Source: Hysterangium stoloniferum (taxonomy: Eukaryota; Basidiomycota; Agaricomycetes; Hysterangiales; Hysterangiaceae). Taken from it: a DNA stretch of 64,000 bases. The stretch lies in NCBI GenBank assembly GCA_015178975.1, contig WHVD01000231.1, positions 41,744 through 105,743 of the forward strand, read 5' to 3'. A program made the position numbers and the translations under genes. A model generated the notes under the pieces. The model made no database searches. It worked only from the letters and a program-made list of their open reading frames with translations, and was not told the origin of the DNA. Below are positions 11,590 through 21,859 of this stretch, piece after piece (within the stretch, counting starts at the first letter, position 1; every line of letters begins with the position of its first letter).

Positions 11590-11880
11590 GCTGCTTAGAC
11601 CGCCTAGACCATATACTTACAATTGGTCGAGGATAGTCGAACGGCGCTAAAGAACTAGTTGATCTAGCATTGTTAAATGAAATAGCTGGGCCGACTATTT
11701 CGCCTAGAGGAGCTAGCGGTTTGGAATCCCGCTCCTGAGGGAGCGCGCTGCATTTGAAACAACGCTCCGCCACATTCAATTTGAACTAGCTCAAATGATT
11801 TATCTTGAGAAAAAGCTGTGTTGCCTCTTGGCAGCGGCACCTTCCGGATCTACGGCCTTCTCTTGAGAGTTGATGGGCCA
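11590..11880 (+). repeat. Upstream flank of peptide unit 3, repeated at about 14335-14640
   Basis: Shared blocks include ACAATTGGTCGAGGATAGTC, ATCTAGCATTGTTA, TTTGAACTAGCTCAAATGAT and CACCTTCCGGATC. The copy before peptide gene 4 has an extra short tandem duplication of a TTCTCTTGGGAGCTGATG block. This pair defines the left part of the unit shared by copies 3 and 4. Confidence 0.72.
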
Positions 11881-12012
11881 TGATAAAACCTGTGAAGGCA
11901 TATAATTGCCTCATAAACGGTGCTTGGCATCCGCAGAATTTACATCGCCATCTACCCTACCATATGTACAACCATCATAATGACAACTCTGCTAAAGAAA
12001 TGAAGGCATAAT

Positions 12013-12021
12013 GATATAAAT
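12013..12021 (+). promoter_or_regulatory. TATA box of peptide gene 3
   Basis: GATATAAAT 59 bases before the ATG, preceded by the ATGACAACTCTGCTAAA element shared with copies 1 and 4. Confidence 0.55.
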
Positions 12022-12071
12022 TCAGACCAAACTCGAATCTTATCAAAGAACTCTCTAATTCCCCCTTTAAC

Positions 12072-12291
12072 ATGAAGATCGTTATAATAACCACACTATT
12101 CGGACTCTGCACATTAATTACCACAGCAATCGGAAACCCAATCCCTCCACACGGTAAGTGACTCATTATATTGATTTCAACTCCCTTGTTCGCTCACAGA
12201 TAGCACTATCGCAGTTACTCCTGAAGGCATATCAGGGGGAGAAAGCAAGCATGCATTGGAAGTTTCTAACCTTGGGACAGTACCCTTCTGA
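12072..12291 (+). CDS. Small secreted peptide precursor, copy 3
   Basis: Exons 12072-12153 and 12215-12291 encode 52 residues. Signal peptide MKIVIITTLFGLCTLITTAI, middle GNPIPPHVTPEGISGGE and SKHAL, then the tail EVSNLGTVPF and TGA. Two codons shorter than copies 2 and 4 in the middle segment, with frame kept. Exon 1 differs from that of copy 4 by only two residues, yet the C-terminal tails share almost nothing except the final Phe. Confidence 0.78.
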
Positions 12292-12509
12292 GGCTCAGCT
12301 AAATTAGAAGGTAGTCGATTGTCTATTGAGAGGTCATTCCTTCTGTACTGATTGTCGGTATATTACGGTTTATAGTTGACCATGGAAAAGCAATAATAGC
12401 AGTTGACGTATTTTCCGGCTGAAAAGAGCAGAGTGTGATTTTAGATAATTTAGCAGGTCCAGTCTCAGCCAGATTCCAGATTATTCAACATGTAGTAGCT
12501 ATCAACCAA

Positions 12510-12870
12510 TGGCTACGCAGACATGGATGTAGAACTAAAACGGAATAAATCAGACTGTGATTATTAGATCAATAGAACAGGGCAGTGACTCACTAGTCCT
12601 GGTTAAATTATAAGCCTCAGCCATGTAATCATATCCATACTGTATAACTATATATACATTACTCAGGGTGACGAGAGGCTACAAATAAATGTATGCACAT
12701 ACAGTTTAAATATAAGATGGTTATATAGACTTACGCACAATAGGAAGTCTATATCAATAAGTACGGACTCGGACAGGGAGCATCCTCGTGGAGGGAAATC
12801 TCCTGGAAAAAACCACTATAATCCCGGAAATACCCTCCGCCAAGATGTGTTTAAGCTGTCTACTACATCA
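12510..12870 (+). repeat. Downstream flank of peptide unit 3 (copy of 11200-11560)
   Basis: Partner of the 11200-11560 repeat. It keeps the CTCAGCCAGATTCCAGATTA block after the peptide gene, the ACTAAAACGGAATAAATCAG block and the ATAAGATGGTTATATAGACT block. Diverged by point changes and short indels. Confidence 0.68.
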
Positions 12871-12889
12871 GGAAAGTGAATGAGGCGCC

Positions 12890-14330
12890 TAAGGTGTAGG
12901 GGATGTATAATTCGAATAGGTGAGCTAAGAAACGGAGGCTTTTACTACATAGTTTACCTAGGCCGCTAACAGCGATATCGCTGAAAGTAGTCTACACAAC
13001 ATTATTTGTTCAAACCTCCACACATCCTACAACCCACTTGACAGCGAGCATAGCTTAAATTTCAACATCTAGCTTTCTTTTCTCCAACCCCTTGCACTTC
13101 AAAGTTTCTGCCAATGATCTTCCACCCATCTGCCCGACAATATAATAAAACGCATGCCCCATATTTAAACATGATCCAATTGGACTTTAAGCATGCGAGA
13201 ATATGCATGGTTGACAGGGTGTATCTGTGACATTGATCAACGATAGCTACAAAGCGTTAGATCCATTCTACAAGTTGGAATCGCATCCTCACCCCTAGTA
13301 ATCACAACGCCACCTCAATCCATCCTTCACAGCTCCGTCAACAATGTAACGTTTTATAGTTATCCCAGGCTCTGTATCGTAGAGATGTTGTGCAGATATC
13401 ATCATGTTCATTGTTGGTTCTGTAAACAGCTCCCGACATCTTCAAGGAAAGTTTAAGTCATCTTTCCCACAAATAATGTTTATCTGGAATGCTTTGTTTA
13501 GAATGATGTTGATTTATTACATGATTATGTGTGTATCTTCACAGTCTAGAAGGCCATGTTGAACATGACGACTGTGAAGTTAATGTCAATGCATTCTCAC
13601 CTGCTGTTTCGCAGCTTGCGACAGGATGTCAAGATGCTGGCTTATTACTGGGAGGCCTCATCACTGTTAAAACAATTTCCCAGAAAGGGCTACCTTAGTG
13701 GTTACGTTAATGCGGTGTGAATAGAATTTTGTTGCAGAGATTGTCATTAGTGACAATTTTCCGTGCTAAGCTACTGCCGCCGTAGCTCTTCTTCCCCAGT
13801 CGTGAAAGATCGAACCGACGATGTAAAAAGGGGTTTCAAAGGGAGGCCGAAGCTCAAAGTTGCGGAATGGGTAATGTATATTCACGTTAATTGGTCGATG
13901 TCTTTCTTCTTGAGTCATGTGTTGGATCCAGTTGATGTTTTCTGGACATATTATATTTTATGGCTGTGTCATCGGGATATTCCTGGTGTTTTCTACATAT
14001 TTACTGCCCTATGGCGAACTACTTGGCTGATTATTGTCTTAGTCTAACAATGGGCAAATTCTCTATGATACTATGCACCACAGATTTTTAGCCATTGAGC
14101 ATCACTGGTATGGCGTTCTGTTGTTTAGTTTAGTCTGTTTCCTACTTCACATTTCATTATGCTAGGCACAAATTCAGGTTTGTTTGCCATCGGCATTATA
14201 CTGTATGTACCTATGAATATCAGAAACCAATTCAGTTTGCTAATATTTTGTTAATTGCAAACACTCTCTATTAAATATGCAATATCCTACCTCAACAACA
14301 TTACCCGATAAAACTTCACTAGGTTTCCTA
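12890..14330. other. Unique insert between peptide units 3 and 4, no gene recognised
   Basis: About 1.4 kb that has no counterpart in the other units. An open frame of 94 codons (13763-14047, plus) has hydrophobic stretches but no known domain and no conserved neighbour. I could not find terminal repeats that would mark it as a mobile element. Confidence 0.35.
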
Positions 14331-14334
14331 AGTA

Positions 14335-14640
14335 GACTCCCTAGACCGCTTGGGCCATATACATACAATTGGTCGAGGATAGTCGAACCGCGCTAGGGAA
14401 CTGATTAATCTAGCATTGTTAGATAAAATCTCTGGGTCGGTCGCTTAGAGGAGCTATCGGCTTGGAACTCCACTTCCTGATGCAGCGCGAACAATGGCAA
14501 AAACGCTCCGTCACATTAAATTTGAACTAGCTCAAATGATGTATTACCTTGAGAAATATCTGTGTTAATTCTAGTCGGTAGCAGCGTCACCTTCCGGATC
14601 CACGGCCCTTTCTTGGGAGCTGATGGGCCTTCTCTTGGGA
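14335..14640 (+). repeat. Upstream flank of peptide unit 4 (copy of 11590-11880)
   Basis: Partner of the 11590-11880 repeat with an added local tandem duplication around 14610-14650. It leads directly into the promoter of peptide gene 4. Confidence 0.7.
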
Positions 14641-14799
14641 GCTGATGAGTCATTGTAAAAACATGTGAGATCACATTAGCGACCTCGTTTTGTAATGATA
14701 GAGAAAGATAACAGTGCTCCAGTATTCACATCACCATCTATCTCACTACATGTGCATCTATCATGGTGACAACTCCGCTAAAAAAAACAAAGGCATAAT

Positions 14800-14807
14800 T
14801 ATATAAG
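14800..14807 (+). promoter_or_regulatory. TATA box of peptide gene 4
   Basis: TATATAAG 59 bases before the ATG within GGCATAATTATATAAGTTCA. A GTGACAACTCCGCTAAAAAA element lies just upstream. Confidence 0.58.
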
Positions 14808-14858
14808 TTCAGACCAAACTAGAATCTTGTCAAAGAACTCTCTAAGTCCTCCTTTAAT

Positions 14859-15084
14859 ATGAAGATCGTTATAATAACCACACTATTCGGACTCTGCACA
14901 TTAATTGCCCCAGCAATCGGAAACCCAATCCCTCCACACGGTAAGTGACTCGTTATGTTGATTTTCAACTCCCTTGTTCGCTCATAGGTAGATTATCACA
15001 GTGACCCCCTCCCCTGGCGGCACATCAAGGGGAGAAAGCAAGCATGCATTGATAATGTCCTTCCCTGGGATGGTACACTTCTGA
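14859..15084 (+). CDS. Small secreted peptide precursor, copy 4
   Basis: Exons 14859-14940 and 15002-15084 encode 54 residues. Signal peptide MKIVIITTLFGLCTLIAPAI, middle GNPIPPHVTPSPGGTSRGE and SKHAL, then the tail IMSFPGMVHF and TGA. The sequence after the stop continues into the intact roadblock gene, as it does after copy 1 into the roadblock remnant, so copies 1 and 4 sit at the two outer edges of the cluster. Confidence 0.78.
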
Positions 15085-15404
15085 TGCCGCAGTTAGGTTG
15101 AAAGGTGGTCGGTTGTCTATTGAGGTCATTCTTTCTGTACTGATTGTCGGTAAATTACGGTTTATAGTTGACCATGTGGAAGTAATAATAGCAGTTGACT
15201 TCGTTTCCAGCTGAAAAGAGCAGAGCGTGATCTCAGATAATTCAGCAGGTCCAGTCTCAGCCAGATTCCAGATTATTCAACAGGTCGTCTGATTCAAATC
15301 ATACCGAGAAAAGGTATCTTTGATGACAGCTATACGTACAATATAAGACAGAAGCCTTGAAATGAGCAACAAGTCCCACGAAACCATTTTACACTAGTTC
15401 CCCT

Positions 15405-16067
15405 CTACGTCATGGATGGATTCTGCAGCACGACCAACAAATACCTCGGATCTATACAGCTCCAGCATCAGAAGTTTATCTCTTATTTGGAACAGCTAAA
15501 GTCGAAGCCCACATACCAGGAGATATAAGTAACTCATGGCGATGCGTTCTGATCCTCATGAATCGTACTTCATCCTAACACGAAAAAGAAAAAACATTAC
15601 CATCAACCAACTCATTCCATTTCAAGAATTAAGCATAAACTCACATTCTCCCCTCCTCCAACCTCCCTCAACCCACTCGTACACGCATCCACGATCCTCA
15701 TCACAGCACCCGCATATTTCTTCCCCTGCTCCCCCTCAAAAACCACCCCCGCATGTCTAATAATACTAACAGGCTCCGTAGTCACCCGCGACAGCACAAG
15801 ATACCCCAACACCGATCGATGAGAAATGAGCGTCGACAGCGTCTGCTCTAATTCCGGTGGTGGTGAGCTGCTACTGCCCGCCGGTGATGTGGTCACGATC
15901 GCTGCCAAAGGCGCGGTGAACGTGGACGCGGATGGGTTCTGTGCAGGTGGAAAGACACTTGTGGATGTTCCTTGTGATGGCTGTGAACCTCCGTGGTCAT
16001 AGTTAAGGACATTTTTCGCTGGGAGGAATAGTTACTGGTAAGACTCACCATCGTATTGTGAAGTGTG
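15405..16067 (-). CDS. Dynein light chain, roadblock/LC7 type (5' start unresolved)
   Basis: Roadblock/LC7 proteins are small dynein-associated dimers. The domain starts near 15850 with LEQTLSTLISHRSVLGYLVL and continues ISIIRHAG-like and KKYAGAVMRIVDACTSGL. It then splices (donor near 15640, acceptor near 15578) to DEVRFMRIRTHRHELLISP and again to DPRYLLVVLQNPSMT with TAG at 15405. All joins keep frame. Upstream, a Ser/Pro/Gln-rich stretch (GGSQPSQGTSTSVFPPAQNP) leads through a probable intron near 16020-16053 to a frame ending PPHTSQYD. No convincing ATG was found, so the true start may lie further right. The last two exons were copied to 9403-9559. Confidence 0.85.
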
Positions 16068-16079
16068 GGGCGGAGTTTG

Positions 16080-16704
16080 AAATATAATCGATGTTGGGCT
16101 ACATACGTATATTGCGATATTGCAAATATTTATTTTATTTGGATGTCCTTGATGGCGTGCGAATGAAATTAAAGCATGTCTGGCGCTCCCAAAAAATGAA
16201 AAAATGGCATATGAGGAGGTCCAGTCGTCGGAGAACAAATAAAGAATAGTAAGAAGCAGAAAAGAATTCCTTCACCTTGAAGGAAAAGAGCAGACTCGTC
16301 ACAAGGTATCATATATTTGCATTTTGGGTAAAGTAGTAGCCTAGGGTTTGACACATGGAACTTCATTTGCAATTGAGAACGTTAACCAGCCCGTCAACCA
16401 GGATTTGTTCGCACCTCGGAGGAAGGCGAAATTTTAAAGGATGCAAGAGCGCTATTTTGAAGGCAATTGAAAACATTTTGCATCATGTGTGCATCATGTG
16501 TACATCCGATTCCTTCTTTAAAATCTCCCTGGCTCCGCCCTTGTTCCAACAAAACCGCCCGCATACCTAAGCCTTTCCATCTGTCCTTGAAGTTTGAAGA
16601 AGTGGACACGGTAAATGGGTAAGATATGTAATTTACTCCTTCGATTCTTCAGGTTGAGCTCCCAAAGAGTATCCAACCTAATATCAAGTTGGTTTCAATT
16701 TATA
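16080..16704. other. Intergenic or 5' part of the roadblock gene; nothing certain
   Basis: Minus-strand frames here lack ATG starts (one begins with TTG). They may include the missing first exon of the roadblock gene or its promoter, plus the 3' flank of the decarboxylase gene on the right. Confidence 0.35.
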
Positions 16705-18293
16705 CTAGGAGCGATGGCACAGCATGTCCCATACCTTCATTAATGTCTCGATGGGCTTCTTTGAAGCTTCTACCAAATCACCATCGAATCTGGGAATGTA
16801 GATTATTTAAATACATTATGTAATTATGAGTGTAAATAGTCACTGACTTAATCATTCTCTCTGGGAAGACGGTGATAACTGTTGAACCTCCATACGCGAA
16901 GTACCCTGTTCCATAAGAGTGAGGAAACACCATTGTCACTTCCAGTCAAATTACTTGCCAAGTTCTTCTCTTTTCTTGACTTTATCTCCCTTCTTGACAG
17001 TAAAGTGGATGCTTCCCACCAGCAAAGCACCAATCGCAACAAAGGCGATAGGTCGACCCGTTAATTCATGCGTGAGATATAGAATGGACCTGCGATTAGC
17101 GGTAAAAACGTCGAAACCGGGTTCATTAACTGCCTGGGGATTGACGGTGTAATATTGACTACCAGAAGAGAAAACTAAGCGAAGATTCAGTAAATCAGTT
17201 ATTTGTAAGGACAGACCCTTCAACATCCACGACATCCCCAACGATCACATCTGCGGGACTGTGGAAACGATGATAATCGGCCGGCGCAAGGCGGAATATC
17301 GCGAGGCTTGCATTCTCAAAAACTGACACATGGGGAACATCGAGGTGCGTCTCAACGCCAGCCGAAGGCGCTAGAAGCTCAGGGAATGTAAATTGGCGAC
17401 CTTTGACCCTAATCATGAGTTAGCAAGAAGATTAATGTGATAAATAAATAGAATAAAGGAGCAAGATTCATACCAAAATTTGCATGCGTCCGTAATATTC
17501 TCAAACACTGTTAGCCTGCAATCTGCCGCACTGCAAAATGTACGGGGGTTATCAGCATTCTGGACAGGTCTCACTCCGTGTTTGAGTTTTCTGAAAACCA
17601 GCTTCTTTAGAATTGTTCAATTTTAGGCAAGCGAAAGAAATACCGGTAGAAAAATTCATTGAAGCACTTATATCCTGCCTTGATGTCTTGGACTAGTAGC
17701 TCCCCGATCTCGAGACTGTACGTCTCGATGAAGCTGGGGATCGACGCGACGCTGGCAAGAGAATCGAATACGACGCCCTCTTTGATCGATTGCTCGCGGA
17801 GCTGGTCCTCGACAATCTTGGTCTTCACAAGCGCCGATTCAAGCTTTCCACAGAAAAGGAGATGCATTCCGAGACGTGCATCTACGGGGATCAGTTTAAA
17901 TGTGCGGAAAGCGAAAACAGTGTAAAGGGCAACTGACAAATCGGCATGCTCTCGAAGAACTGCTCCCTCGTTTCTCGGACGACCACGAAATTACCGACGT
18001 GGTGTTTACTAGCGAATCTTTCGAGACCGGGGATATACTTTCCTAGCCATGGATGAGAATGAACAGTGTGTCCAGGTGTAAGGATAGTTTTAGAGATATC
18101 GTGAGTCCCACCCTCCGTGGTATCAGTCTCGTCAACCAGTTTATTCAAAGCGGTGGAGTAGTGTTCATGTCTGGCTTCTGTAAAACTTGTAAATGATATT
18201 TTCAAAGTATATCTACCTATTACACAAACCAGGAAGATTATCAGGGTGTATATCTTTGACGCTAGCCACATCATTGGGATGCAAGCTAGTCAT
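16705..18293 (-). CDS. Phosphatidylserine decarboxylase family protein
   Basis: Pyruvoyl-dependent decarboxylase family. Members make phosphatidylethanolamine; fungal relatives also include tryptophan decarboxylases of secondary metabolism. Exon 1 starts at 18293 (MTSLHPNDVASVKDIHPDNL) and splices to EARHEHYSTALNKLVDETD. Then come GHTVHSHPWLGKYIPGLERF, IEDQLREQSIKEG-like, and the family signature KCFNEFFYR (near 17650). Next are KGRQFTFPELL, RLAPADYHRFHSPAD with the substrate-site His (near 17270), YYTVNPQAVN, LVGSIHFTVKKGDKVKK and YFAYGGSTVI (near 16880). The GGST serine is the expected self-cleavage site that generates the pyruvoyl group. The last exon ends DMLCHRS at 16705. At least seven exons, apparently intact. 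The actual substrate is not decidable from sequence. Confidence 0.88.
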
Positions 18294-18519
18294 GGTCGTA
18301 TCCAAAGATGTAGTTGTGTTTTAGAGTATTTAGTATTTAAGATGCCCATCATCAGAATGTTTGATGCGACAATAGAAATGCTAAAGATAATAAGGTACAC
18401 ATATGACTCTGTGGGAACCAGTGGTGCTTACCAATTTTGAAAGCCGTCACACGAATCTGTCACGCGTTGTCACAACTGGGCTCGACTTTGTACACTTAAC
18501 ATTTTTGAACGCCGCCCCT

Positions 18520-20218
18520 ATGCAACGCGAAGTTTTTATAATTAGTGATGATTCTGACAAGGAGCCAGGATATTTCAGCGATGATAGCGAAGTGGTCTGC
18601 GTCTCCCAGCCACCTTCGCAATTGCCACCTTCGTCAAGTGCTCCGCCCTCTAGCCAGGAACAGGCGTATGACCTTTCAGAATTGGATTTAGGGGACGAAT
18701 CTGATGTGGAACTTGATATTGGCGAGGTGCCCGCGAAGGCAAAGTTCCTTAAGAACGGCGTTGCTTCTGGATCAACATCACCACACGTACGATTTCTTCT
18801 TTTTTCTTTTTCTGGCAGAAGTGACATTACATAAATAATAATAATAATAAACTTGCAGGGTCGAATCAAGCAACCTTCCATTGCAACAAACCAACTAAAG
18901 AGTGTTGAAAAATCTGACCCCGACTGTAATGAAGCTGCTTTCCCCCCGAAACGAGCCAAGAGGGGGAAACAAAGTGAAGAACAGAAAGAGTTTAAGAAAG
19001 TCCAAAAGGTACGTGAAATCCGTTTCCGTGAATGCGTGTCTTATTGCGACAAAGGAAATCGAGAAGTTGAGAAAAAAAGCTGCTGCCGCTGCCAAGAAAG
19101 TGAAACCCTTCATCTTACAGGATTTCTTTTTATTGATCTTTTTTTTCTTTTGAAATTTACTAGGAGGCAGACAAAATTGCCGCTACTACCTTGAGAAACG
19201 TTAATAAATTGGTGTCAGACAAGAAGTCCACACTGAAAGATATCACAGTCGAACTCTCTTCCAATCTTTTTTCATCGTCGCTCTCTACCTCACTTAAGGA
19301 GACAATGGCCAATTTTGACAGCACAGTACAACCCATTTCTGACCCAGTTGTCAAAAATACCGTCACCAATATGCCGACAAACCTGAATGCCCTAGGGCTG
19401 AATTTAGTCCGCTGGCAACGACGAGTGACCGCCATATATGATCAGAATCTCAAGCGATGGAATCCATTAGAGAAACTGTTCATACGTACCGAAGGTACCT
19501 ATCTTATATATGTCACAGGAGATGATGTTCTCCGCTCTATCGATGCCAGAAACCCCAGTCCTTCACTCCAACAACAGGTTGAAGCGCTTCGAATGGCTCT
19601 CGGTCCAAAACATTATATTCATCTTATGATAGTAAGATTCAAGGCCAAGACTAACATACTCCAACGTGTGGAAAGAGAATTGGTCGAATTACAGGTCCGG
19701 GAAGGTGTCTATGTCGAGGAAGTGCCAAACGAAAAAGAAGCCGTGACCTGGCTTTATAATATTTCAGCCGATTTGGGTGGGATCTTTGATTGACCCTCCA
19801 CTATTACATTAACTTGCCTTTTTAGGTATTAAGCCTTACAAACTGGTTGAAAGGTCACATCTAGCTTTCTACAGCGCACCTTCCACAGATCACCAAGTGG
19901 GTAAAACTCAATGGGACACTGCCAAAAAGATGCTTGCCCGACTGCCGAGGCTTCCAGACACGGGAGCAGCTGCGATCATAAAAGAATATCAGTCGATCAA
20001 TAGTTTGATGGAGGCGTACAATGACGCAGAAGCGCAAGGTAGCAGTGGAGCGTTGCTGTTACAAAATATCGAGGTTGGCTTATGGTTAATCGTATGAATT
20101 GGGTCTGCTTACAATGTTAATGTTTGTGCAGGCTTCGAAGAAAAGACTGGGACCTGTCATGTCCCAAAGGCTGCACAATGTGATGTGGGGACGAGACCCC
20201 AAGGCAATTGTCAATTAA
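18520..20218 (+). CDS. eme1: EME1/Mms4-like regulatory subunit of the MUS81 structure-specific endonuclease
   Basis: The non-catalytic partner of MUS81 for resolving joint DNA molecules. The N-terminus at 18520 (MQREVFIISDDSDKEPGYFS) is acidic and Ser-rich, as in this family. A basic coiled-coil-like segment (KRAKRGKQSEEQKEFKK, then EIEKLRKKAAAAAKKVK) follows, and then NKLVSDKKSTLKDITVELS. The ERCC4-like core holds RRVTAIYDQNLKRWNPLEKL and HLMIVRFKAKTNILQRVERE. An intron after ADLG (donor near 19776) joins IKPYKLVERSHLAFYS, a tandem-helix region (TAKKMLARLPRLPDTGAAAI), and a last exon ending RDPKAIVN at 20218. Intact. Its 3' half is duplicated and decayed at 25.7, 36.4 and 47.8 kb. The assignment rests on overall layout, and a nuclease-pair partner is not in view. 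Confidence 0.82.
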
Positions 20219-20475
20219 TCCCGTAGCTGGAAAGTACCATTATCTAGTAATATACTCGGTTATAATTCTTCATATAACGATTTTATCTTTATTCTAAACG
20301 TTAATTTCATACCATTTATTAACTTTTGAGGCAATCGGATGGTGGCGTGAACCATATGGGAAGCATGCACGGAGCTGCTCAATAGTATTAATCATAAATT
20401 TTACAATCTTCTCCGAGAAAATGATCGTTGTTTACTAGGGTCAGGTCACCATCCCAAGGGTAGCAGCATATATCT

Positions 20476-20589
20476 ATGGATGATTTACCCTTCATTAAAG
20501 TCGCTCTAGGTGCATGCGGTACTGGGCCTGGAGTGCAATGGCTCATGAAACATTTCGGGGCATCGATGACTCCTTATTCGCCTGTTTGA
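20476..20589 (+). other. Short open frame, conserved in a duplicate at 47994-48107
   Basis: A 37-codon frame (MDDLPFIKVALGACGTGPGV, then QWLMKHFGASMTPYSPV) in the 3' flank of EME1. The duplicated copy keeps start, stop and length with about eight replacements. No family recognised. It could be a chance frame in a repeat or a small gene. Confidence 0.25.
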
Positions 20590-20599
20590 ATCGTATGCA

Positions 20600-21345
20600 C
20601 TTTGATGAGCAGGAATGGAGTGAATATTGTACAAGCCACCAGTAGTGGATTAGAGATGAGCATTCGCGAACAATCCCAGGAATTTGAAAGGAGCCGCCAG
20701 AACCCTAGTTTCGCGCACTCTTTCAGCTCACTACTAGTAAACGGGATTGGCCTGACAAGGAAGGGACAAGAAAGGCTTCATTAGTAGACTGGCAACGGTA
20801 ACGACGAATGATGATGCCTTTGGACCACCAGCATCCTGGATGTAAAAATTTCTGTAAACATCATTACACAATACTGCTACCAAAATGGTAAAGCTCCAGT
20901 GGCACTTTGTAAAGGCGCAAGGTCGTGTTTAAGAGTCATTACCAAGCGAGTCCAAGGAACACATACAGCCAAGGACCCTTGGGGAATAGGGTCGGTACCC
21001 CTAGATCGCCATCCATATAGAGGTTACTCTAATGAAAAAATACGACAAAATAGTGCTTTTTTCAATGTTACATGCACCATTAGGGGTAAAAGCTTATTGT
21101 ATGGCACCATGTCATTGAAGGGGATGTAGTAGAAGAGACAGGAAAATGAAAAAATAATAAAACAATCCCGAAAACGGACACGATCACCGAGTAGTTGGTG
21201 AAGTAGTGAGTGATGCTCGATTGATCCATGGTCACCATACAATCAGGGCGAAGTTTTCACGTCATTTTGCAAAGCGTGACTAGGGTACCTTGATATTTGG
21301 GGTTTACGCTAACTCAAAATAGATACTGCAATTCACTCACAGAGC
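20600..21345. other. No gene recognised
   Basis: Short frames only. The left end (to about 20715) is the rightmost part of the EME1-downstream block that was duplicated to 47750-48222. Confidence 0.4.
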
Positions 21346-21349
21346 GGAG

Positions 21350-21603
21350 GGCTTGTGAGTATGTGAGGAGCTGCATCTCATCCTTCCCTTCAGAGCCGGT
21401 CTCGTCGTCGGCCTCGAGGTTGCCGTCCACGTCGAACTAGATGTCACACACTCAGCCTCAGGGTTCGAAGGTGCTGGCAAATCTCGCTTTGCCATTTCAT
21501 GAGGGGGAATGGGGCTGCGACGGTAAGACCATTCCATCTCAGGAGCATCCTTCAAATAGCTATTATCATCAAGAGCTGGGGAAGTGGCAAGTGTTCGGGC
21601 CAT
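21350..21603 (-). other. Possible gene fragment with acidic C-terminal frame
   Basis: From 21603 a frame starts MARTLATSPALDDNSYLKDA and contains PEMEWSYRRSPIPPHEMAKR. Near 21430 a different frame (FDVDGNLEADDETGSEGKDE) looks more protein-like, so a frameshift or tiny intron may lie between. A GTGAGT donor follows at the left end. No family recognised. Confidence 0.25.
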
Positions 21604-21682
21604 GGAAGAAGGAAGGTAGGTGCAGATGAGACTGTGTCTGGGACTCGACCAACTGTACAGTAGCTAAAATTGCCATACTCCT

Positions 21683-21855
21683 GTTAAGTTTTCAGTGGCG
21701 CTGTTCTTAGACCGTATAACTTTCCGTTTGTCTGAGTAGGTAACAGTTAACTCGTTGTAAACGGATGAGTACTATAATACAAGTCTCATCCATATACCCT
21801 AGTAACCTGCTTACTAATAGCCTGAGTCCTTGCCGCTCGTTTACCAAATTCCCAA
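21683..21855 (+). repeat. Better preserved copy of the repeat at 75-275
   Basis: Contains GACCGTATAACTTTCCGTTT and AACTCGTTGTAAACGGATGA, which match the window-start copy with CpG sites intact here. Element type unknown. Confidence 0.45.
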
Positions 21856-21859
21856 AAGT

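Noticed and set aside
8858-15084. Peptide genes as B mating-type lipopeptide pheromones
   Set aside because: They have a cleavable-type signal peptide and end in Phe, with no CaaX cysteine and no nearby pheromone receptor gene.
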